Below are positions 6,086 to 10,810 of a DNA stretch of 10,810 bases, one piece after another. How positions within the stretch are numbered: position 1 is the first letter of the stretch; each line of letters opens with the position of its first letter. The position numbers and the translations under genes were made by a program. The stretch is from Alphaproteobacteria bacterium (GTDB lineage Bacteria; Pseudomonadota; Alphaproteobacteria; ATCC43930; CGMCC-115725). The stretch is from the NCBI GenBank assembly GCA_005888425.1, contig VAZF01000223.1, positions 1 to 10,810 of the forward strand, in the 5' to 3' direction. Under the pieces are notes generated by a model. It was not told where the DNA came from. It searched no databases and saw only the letters and a program-made list of their open reading frames with translations.

Positions 6086-7508
6086 CATCCCGCGGACCAC
6101 CGGCTTTCGGCTCGCGCTGCTTTTCCTCGGCTTAGGCGGCGCCGGCGCCGCCATCCTTTTCGGCTTTCTCTACGTCCAAACCGCCGGCTTTCTGGCGCGC
6201 GACGTTGACAACGGGCTCGCGCGCGAGATCCGGGTGCGTGCCGCAATGAACGCCACCGAGCTGGCGCGGCTAATGAACGATCGCGCCCCGCTCGATCCGG
6301 ATAACATGCGCCCCTTTGCGCTGTTCGACCGCGCTGCAAATTGGATGGCCGGCAGCCGGGTAACTCTACCGGAGCCTCTGCCATCCCCTGACCAGCCGTT
6401 CGATTTCACGCTGGCCCACGAAGGCAAGGCAATGCCCTACCGCGGCGTTCTGCACCGGCTGGACACTGGAGAGTTTTTCTTGGCAGCCGAGGACGTAGGC
6501 CCGATCCAGCATTTTCGGCACCTGCTTGCGGCAGCAATGTTGTCGGGAGGGCTGGTCGTCCTAATGATCGGATTGGCGGGTGGAATGATTGTCGGCGCGG
6601 CCGCGCTGGGCCGCATCGACGGCGTGGCGCTGGCAATCGAACGCATCATCAATGGCAATTTGAGTGAACGCCTGCCGCTCACTCGGAAAGGCGGGGATCT
6701 CAACCGACTGATCCGGGTAGTCAACCGAATGGTCGATGAAATCGAGCGTTTGATGAACGAGGTCAAGGGTGTGACCGATAACATCGCCCACGATCTACGC
6801 ACGCCACTGACGCGGCTCTTGGCCGGCCTCGAAAGGGTGCGGCGGCGCGACCCCGCGAGTGAGGAGTACGCGGACGCCATTGACGACGCGATCGTAGAAA
6901 CCAGGGGACTTCTTGCAACGTTCAATGCCCTGCTCCGGATCGCGGAGATTGAAGCCGGAGCGCGTCGCGCCGGTTTCAAAACCCTCGACCTGCAGCCCGT
7001 GATCACCGATGTCGCAGATTTCTACGAACCGATGGCCGAGCGGAAGGGTGTTTCGCTTGTGGTCGACAACGAACCTGCCAGCGATGGCCTGTTGGCGGGC
7101 GACCCGAGCCTCTTGTTCGAAGCGATTGGCAATCTTGTCGACAACGCGATCAAATTTACCCCACCCGGTGGGCAGGTCGCGTTGCGCGCATTGCGTCGAG
7201 GGGACCACCTCGGCATCGAGGTAAGCGACACCGGCCCGGGCATTCCCGAGGAAGAACGTGTTGCGGTGCTGCGGCGTTTTCACCGCGTCGACAAATGCCG
7301 CAATGCGCCGGGCAGCGGCCTCGGCCTAAGCCTGGTCGCCGCTGTGGCGAAGCTGCACGGCTTCGATCTTGCGATCGAGGATGCTCAGCCCGGTTGCCGC
7401 GTGACGCTGTGGCACGCCGACATCCCTGGCGAAGACAGACGGTCCGACCCGCAAGACTCCGCCCCAGCCGACGAAACGCCGCCAGAGCCGGTGGCGCGAT
7501 TGGCGTAA
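6063..7508 (+). CDS. Membrane-bound sensor histidine kinase
   Basis: 481 residues from the ATG at 6063; a GTG at 6072 (VRLSDIPRTTGF) is an alternative that would trim three residues and shorten the overlap. Order: first membrane helix at about 14-38, a periplasmic sensor region at about 39-150 with no family I recognise, second helix at about 153-181, HAMP at about 184-236, the H-box NIAHDLRTPLTRL with phospho-His243, N-box GNLVDNAIKFTP with Asn361, G1 box DTGPGIP with Asp389, F-region RRFHRVD, and G2 box GSGLGLSLV. All catalytic boxes are intact. A Pro/Asp/Glu-rich tail of about 28 residues follows the ATPase domain. Its partner is the regulator whose 3' end it overlaps. Domain layout resembles envelope-sensing kinases of the EnvZ/QseC kind, but the ligand is not readable. 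Confidence 0.93.
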   Translation: MSSVRLSDIPRTTGFRLALLFLGLGGAGAAILFGFLYVQTAGFLARDVDNGLAREIRVRAAMNATELARLMNDRAPLDPDNMRPFALFDRAANWMAGSRVTLPEPLPSPDQPFDFTLAHEGKAMPYRGVLHRLDTGEFFLAAEDVGPIQHFRHLLAAAMLSGGLVVLMIGLAGGMIVGAAALGRIDGVALAIERIINGNLSERLPLTRKGGDLNRLIRVVNRMVDEIERLMNEVKGVTDNIAHDLRTPLTRLLAGLERVRRRDPASEEYADAIDDAIVETRGLLATFNALLRIAEIEAGARRAGFKTLDLQPVITDVADFYEPMAERKGVSLVVDNEPASDGLLAGDPSLLFEAIGNLVDNAIKFTPPGGQVALRALRRGDHLGIEVSDTGPGIPEEERVAVLRRFHRVDKCRNAPGSGLGLSLVAAVAKLHGFDLAIEDAQPGCRVTLWHADIPGEDRRSDPQDSAPADETPPEPVARLA

Positions 7509-7699
7509 GCCAAGCGAGCGTGCCGAAGGCCCGCTTCGCACCGCGACTCCGGTTTGCCGACTGCGCAGCCCAGCCGCGGGCGCATTAAAAGAAATTCACG
7601 TTTGCGCGAAGCGCTGGCCATCTCACCGCCATTATCTCTTTCGGACGGTCGTGGCCTGCATCTTCAGCGGGCTTCAGATAGCCAGAGGACCAGAGTCGG

Positions 7700-8497
7700 A
7701 TGGAAACGATCAGTTCCGCAGCCGGCGCGCTCGCCGAGCCTCACCCCGCTCTCACCGTTTCGGCTATCGGCTTCACCCACCGCCACGGAGCTCGGGATCG
7801 CGACAACGACCTTTGCGCCGCGCTGTTGGCGATTGCCGGTCATGATTTGCGCCAACCCTTGCAGGTTATCATGGGAGCGCACGACATCCTTGCGAAAACC
7901 CTCAACGGGAGCGCCGAGCAGATACAACTCGCGCGGCTCGATGGCGCCGCGAGCAAATTGAGCGACAAATTGGATCAGCTCATCGAGGCTCTCCGGCTGT
8001 TCGAAGCGTCCAGCGAAAATGGCCAGGAGGCAGTCCAGCTCGGTCCGATTTTCCGAATATCGGAAGCGGAATTCGCCGAACCGGCACGGCTCAAGGGGAT
8101 CACGCTTCGCGTCATTCCCACCCACGCCGTCGTGTCAAGCAATCCGGTGCTGCTGCACGGCATATTGCGCAACCTGATCCGCAACGCGATCGACTATACG
8201 CCACGCGGGGGTGGCGTGCTCGTAGCCGCCCGCCGGCGAGGCGCGGCTGTGCACCTCGAAGTGCGCGATAGCGGCGTTGGCGTTCCAGCCGCCGAGTTGG
8301 CACACGTCTTCCGCCCGTTTTATCGCGTGGATACGACACGCGTAGACAGTTTCGGACTCGGGCTCTTTATTGTTAAGCGCGCGGCCGCGTTCCTCGGTCA
8401 CGCTGTCGAGCTTTACTCGGCGGTAGGACGAGGTTCGCGGTTCGTCGTCGTGGCCGAGACTGCGCCAAATCCAAATCGCATCGGCGACTTGAAGTAG
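7700..8497 (+). CDS. Soluble histidine kinase without recognisable sensor domain
   Basis: 265 residues. Only 47 mostly uninformative residues precede the H-box AIAGHDLRQPLQVI (His48), so there is no membrane helix and no room for a PAS or GAF domain. A second helix of the dimerisation domain follows (about 75-105). The ATPase part has N-box LRNLIRNAIDYTP (Asn162), G1 box RDSGVGVP (Asp190), F-region VFRPFYRVD and G2 box FGLGLFIVKR. All boxes look functional. The HDLRQPLQ style is common in cytoplasmic and hybrid kinases. It lies 191 bases after the membrane kinase with no gene between, so it may have its own promoter. Its regulator could be either OmpR-type protein in the window. Signal input must come through a partner protein or the short N-terminus. 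Confidence 0.88.
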   Translation: METISSAAGALAEPHPALTVSAIGFTHRHGARDRDNDLCAALLAIAGHDLRQPLQVIMGAHDILAKTLNGSAEQIQLARLDGAASKLSDKLDQLIEALRLFEASSENGQEAVQLGPIFRISEAEFAEPARLKGITLRVIPTHAVVSSNPVLLHGILRNLIRNAIDYTPRGGGVLVAARRRGAAVHLEVRDSGVGVPAAELAHVFRPFYRVDTTRVDSFGLGLFIVKRAAAFLGHAVELYSAVGRGSRFVVVAETAPNPNRIGDLK

Positions 8498-8563
8498 TCG
8501 AGCACGAGCACGCCGACCACAGACCGCAAATGATTCGCCGATGCTGCTGCAGGGAAAAGTGAC

Positions 8564-9225
8564 ATGTTGACTTGGTCGACCGCGGCGCCCGCCATCGCCG
8601 CTGCGTTCCTGGCCTCACTGGTCGAGGTCGTCGAGGCCTTCACGATCGTATTGGCGGCTGCGACCTTACGCGGGTGGCGACCAGCGGCGCTTGGCACTGC
8701 TGCCGGGCTCTGCTTGCTCGCTGGGGTTGTCTTGCTGCTCGGGCCGGTTCTCGATGGTATCCCGATCCAGGCGCTTCAGCTGGCGATCGGCGTGTTGCTG
8801 CTGTTATTTGGGATGAGCTGGTTGAGGAAGGCCTCATTGCGAGCAGCCGGTGTCATACCGCTCCATGATGAAGACGCCATTTTCGCGACCGAAGCTGATC
8901 ACCTTGGCGAAGCGGCGCAGCGACGAGGGAAAAGCCTGGACTGGGTCGCCGGCATGACTGCGCTCAAAGCCGTCGTGCTGGAAGGGCTCGAAGTCGTCTT
9001 CATCATCATCGCGATCGGCGCCGGGCATGGGCTCTTACTGCCGGCAAGCGCCGGCGCGCTTGCCGCTTGCGTCCTGGTTCTGGGGTTTTCTGGATCGGCG
9101 AGGGCCTCGGCGCCGCCTGGCCCGGGGCGGACCTGGCGCTGTTCCCGATTGCCGCCCTGTGGCTCGCCGCTGCCCTGCTCGGCGCGGCACTCGCCCGCAA
9201 GGCTGCGGTGGAGATCGCAACATGA
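8564..9225 (+). pseudogene. COG4280-type multi-spanning membrane protein, broken by internal deletion and frameshift
   Basis: The ATG at 8564 has AGGGA 8 bases upstream. The first 173 or so residues are a normal member: a helix with VEVVEAFTIVLA, GWRPAALGTAAG, the helix ending LLLLFGMSWLRKA, a hydrophilic loop with HDEDAIFATEA, then VLEGLEVVFIIIAIGAGHG. Near 9084-9090 the frame goes wrong. The true C-terminus continues in another frame as FWIGEGLGAAWPGADLALFP, followed by one more helix, to a TGA at 9223-9225. From memory of the family, about 28 residues (one re-entrant or membrane segment) are missing between the two parts, so this is a deletion with a frame change, not a single-base slip. 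Read without correction, the frame runs on to 9346 with an unrelated Arg/Pro/Ser-rich tail. The stop overlaps the next start as ATGA. The molecular function of the family is unproven. Confidence 0.75.
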
Positions 9226-9431
9226 AATTTCTTCTCGCTATTGCCGTCGAGTTGGTCGCCATGTTCGCTGGCGACAGCCGGTTGACAATCGGGGTTCTCG
9301 CAATCGTCGCCACCGCCGGGTTGTTGATCGGTGTCGCCGGGTTTGAGCCTCTGACCGGGGCAAGCCTGTTGCTTGTCGGTTGCTTGATCCTGCTGATCAA
9401 CAACGTCCGCCGATTCGCCGCCTCTCGCTAG
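9222..9431 (+). CDS. Small two-helix membrane protein coupled to the COG4280 gene
   Basis: 69 residues beginning MKFLLAIAVELVAMFAGDSR. The ATG overlaps the repaired stop of the COG4280 gene as ATGA, and GGAG lies about 8 bases upstream; a much longer in-frame start at 9027 would lie inside that gene and has no support. Two membrane helices are visible, about residues 21-40 (LTIGVLAIVATAGLLIGVAG) and 45-63 (LTGASLLLVGCLILLINNV), with a short basic C-terminus (RRFAASR). Small proteins of this type are, as far as I recall, frequent partners of COG4280 genes, which suggests they form one membrane complex. With the larger partner broken, this protein may now be orphaned. Confidence 0.7.
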   Translation: MKFLLAIAVELVAMFAGDSRLTIGVLAIVATAGLLIGVAGFEPLTGASLLLVGCLILLINNVRRFAASR

Positions 9432-9796
9432 CCGATCGCTTTTCGCGGCGCCGTCTCGTTACCTCTATGACGCCGAACTGATCGCGACGGTCGACGCCGC
9501 TATCACGGCTCGTTACATCCAAAGGACGGCACGAGCTGGCGATAATCCATTCGCCGGCTTCCTCTGCACTGCCCTTACGGATGCTCCCCCGGCACCAGGT
9601 GCGCTTGCTGTGCTGGGACGAGAGACTCGCAGTTCCGGTCACAGCCTTCGCGAGTCACAGGCCCCGCACCGCACGGGCAGAACTTCGCATCGATAAACTC
9701 GATTTCACCATCGCGCGAGGAGGGCAGCCGTGGTCCGGCCCAAAATTACCGCTCAGCAGCCGCCAGTCTGGCGGCCATCGTAAGGAGTAGGTCGGG
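9432..9796. other. 365-base stretch without a convincing gene
   Basis: I see no start-bearing ORF with gene-like composition on either strand. One plus-strand frame stays open for about 90 codons (from before 9432 to about 9700) but lacks a start and encodes nothing I recognise; it could be a relic or chance in GC-rich DNA. The right end holds the leader of the Gly-rich gene, including a hairpin at 9759-9775 and AAGGAG before the ATG at 9797. Confidence 0.5.
9759..9775 (+). promoter_or_regulatory. Perfect hairpin in the leader of the second Gly-rich gene
   Basis: GCCGCCA-GTC-TGGCGGC is a perfect 7-bp GC-rich stem with a 3-base loop, placed 21 bases before the ATG at 9797 and just upstream of the AAGGAG ribosome site. 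No T run follows, so it is not a standard terminator. It could stabilise the mRNA 5' region or affect initiation. Confidence 0.3.
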
Positions 9797-10181
9797 ATGA
9801 AAACGATCAGCATTGCGAGGCGTGTGAGCCTCGCCGCCGCCGCGCTCGCGGGCGTTCTGGCATTAGCCCAGCCAATTCCGGCTCAGGCGCGGGGCGGTGG
9901 CGGAGGTGGTCACGGCGGCGGTTTCGGCGGAGGTGGTCACGGCGGCGGTTTCGGACGGCTTTCGGAACCGCGGCGGATTTGACGGTTGGTCGGGTGGCGG
10001 ATGGGGATGGGACGCGCCGTACTATGATTACGGTTATGGCAACTCCGATTACGGCGCCGACGGTTACAACGGATACAGCCAGCCTTATACGTCGCAGTAT
10101 TGGTACTGCCAGAACCCGGCCGGCTATTTCCCCTATGTGCAGCAGTGCGGCACATATTGGCAGCCGGTTCCGGCCGGTTGA
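9797..10181 (+). pseudogene. Second secreted Gly-rich protein with C-terminal Cys-pair motif, frameshifted
   Basis: AAGGAG lies 9 bases before the ATG. Residues 1-32 are a clear signal peptide (MKTISIARRVSLAAAALAG through AQPIPAQA). The mature part starts RGGGGGGHGGGFGGGGHGGG. At 9953-9960 the sequence is GGACGGCT: in the starting frame it runs to a TGA at about 9982, but removing one base (for example C9956) continues as GGFRNRGGFDGWSGGGWGWD, then a Tyr/Asp/Gly-rich region and YWYCQNPAGYFPYVQQCGTYW to a TGA at 10179. That C-terminus matches WYCSDPAGYYPSVSQC of the protein at 2629-3327, which shows that the two frames belong to one gene of about 127 residues. Sequencing error, recent mutation and slippage at the repeats are all possible; preserved coding character downstream argues the change is recent or artefactual. 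Confidence 0.75.
9899..9952 (+). repeat. Two exact 27-base direct repeats in the Gly-rich gene
   Basis: A 27-base unit starting GGCGGAGGTGGTCACGGC occurs at 9899-9925 and again, without a mismatch, at 9926-9952. It encodes GGGGHGGGF. The frameshift lies within four bases of the end of the second unit, so slippage or misassembly at the repeat is a natural cause. Confidence 0.85.
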
Positions 10182-10280
10182 CCGGATACCCCGATTAAAA
10201 CCGATTTCATCTCGGTGACAAGCGCGTGCCACGCGCCGGCGCCAAAATGACAGCGCGACGGCCGGCATCCGGTACATCGC

Positions 10281-10286
10281 AGGAGG
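10281..10286 (+). promoter_or_regulatory. Strong ribosome binding site of the 40-residue protein
   Basis: AGGAGG with a 5-base spacer to the ATG at 10292. It decides that start over the in-frame upstream ATG at 10226, which has no comparable site. Confidence 0.6.
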
Positions 10287-10291
10287 ACACC

Positions 10292-10414
10292 ATGCTTACA
10301 CCCATCATCAGCCTTCTCCCAATCGGTGTTTGGCTGACCTATCTCACAATCATTGCGGCTCGCGCCGCGCCGGCGCTTCGGGCTCTCGCTCACCGGGCCG
10401 GCCGCGATCGCTAG
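10292..10414 (+). CDS. 40-residue single-helix membrane protein
   Basis: The product begins MLTPIISLLPIGVWLTYLTI and continues with a basic tail (RALAHRAGRDR). Residues 4-25 form one hydrophobic helix; the positive C-terminus suggests that end is cytoplasmic. The ribosome site AGGAGG is nearly perfect, which is the strongest support for translation. I do not recognise the family. It lies 110 bases past the Gly-rich gene on the same strand and may share its transcript. Confidence 0.5.
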   Translation: MLTPIISLLPIGVWLTYLTIIAARAAPALRALAHRAGRDR

Positions 10415-10565
10415 GCGAAGGCGCCTCCCCGATAAGAATTGGATAACGCCCCGTATCGCGCTCAGCGCCGGTCCAAATCCCGGTACTCACCCGGTACGGG
10501 GAGCTGGGGAGCCATTACACACTGCCATACCGCGGCCGCTCGCTCGGAGTTGTGCAGGTAAAAAC

Positions 10566-10810
10566 ATGGACGATCAACGCTCTCATTCCGCGCCGAACGT
10601 CCGCGATGTCGCCGGAGCCTGGGTGCTTTGTTTGGTCATCGCCGCGTTGCTACTGGGACTGGCGAGCGCGACCGGCGGGGGTCTGCCGCCAGCCGCTTCA
10701 ATGGCCACGGAGGCCCTTCCATGCACATCGGACCTCGGGTTCGGTTGCGGTTCGTCCCTAGAGACAGCGCCCGGAAATGCGGGTCCGGTAGCGGCGCTTC
10801 ACAAATTGAC
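10566..10810 (+). CDS. Hypothetical one-helix membrane or secreted protein (N-terminal part)
   Basis: The frame from the ATG at 10566 stays open to the right edge, giving 81 complete codons. It begins MDDQRSHSAPNVRDVAGAW, then VLCLVIAALLLGLASA (about residues 20-35) as a membrane anchor or uncleaved signal, then a Gly/Ala/Pro/Ser-rich extracytoplasmic region with two Cys (CTSDLGFGC) about eight residues apart. AGGT lies about 6 bases before the ATG. I do not recognise a family. The competing ORF at 10552-10761 has no hydrophobic segment and poor composition. Confidence 0.5.
   Translation, partial: MDDQRSHSAPNVRDVAGAWVLCLVIAALLLGLASATGGGLPPAASMATEALPCTSDLGFGCGSSLETAPGNAGPVAALHKL

Noticed and set aside
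9027..9431. 134-residue protein from an upstream start
   Set aside because: The first 65 codons overlap the COG4280 C-terminus in a wrong frame; the ATG at 9222 with ribosome site and ATGA overlap gives a clean small membrane protein.
9432..9700. Open plus-strand frame of about 90 codons as a gene
   Set aside because: There is no start codon or ribosome site and no recognisable protein sequence.
10470..10510. Duplicated CCGGTAC as an operator-like site
   Set aside because: Two copies of a 7-mer 10 bases apart in GC-rich DNA are weak evidence, and no matching sites were seen elsewhere in the window.

Overview
The window is GC-rich chromosomal DNA, probably from an alphaproteobacterium. The gene families and their tight ATGA/GTGA junctions fit the Bradyrhizobium/Rhodopseudomonas side of that class, but nothing here fixes a genus.

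Layout. (1) Positions 1-3327, all on the minus strand, read from right to left: a secreted Gly/His-rich protein, a DUF2721 membrane protein, a secreted Cif-like epoxide hydrolase homologue, a DUF4126 membrane protein, and the N-terminal part of a mercuric-reductase-like FAD disulfide oxidoreductase that runs off the left edge. (2) Positions 3412-4260 form a scar of minus-strand gene relics: the last third of an OmpR-type regulator, a short ORF with a lipoprotein-like C-terminus, a piece of the NAD-binding domain of an FAD disulfide oxidoreductase, and a piece of a second DUF2721 gene. (3) Positions 4294-8497 are a two-component signalling block: an intact minus-strand OmpR-type regulator, then divergently a small possible gene, a second OmpR-type regulator overlapping its membrane histidine kinase, and a soluble histidine kinase without an obvious sensor domain. 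(4) Positions 8564-9431 hold a COG4280-type membrane protein broken by an internal deletion and frameshift, coupled to a 69-residue membrane protein. (5) Positions 9797-10810 hold a second secreted Gly-rich protein, frameshifted, a 40-residue membrane peptide, and a one-TM protein cut by the right edge.

The most interesting reading is that the minus-strand half carries two copies of one module in the same order. The outer copy keeps the regulator and has lost or decayed the rest. The inner copy keeps the effector genes and has only the 3' end of the regulator. Two independent homologous segments (DUF2721 and regulator) show similar hand-counted nucleotide identity, about 84-85%, as expected for one duplication (or acquisition of a sister module) followed by complementary decay.

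Functionally this looks like an envelope or stress-response island: two-component regulators next to secreted Gly-rich proteins, small membrane proteins, a redox flavoprotein and an exported hydrolase. The signal sensed cannot be read from sequence. I found no tRNA, rRNA, CRISPR array, transposase or integrase.
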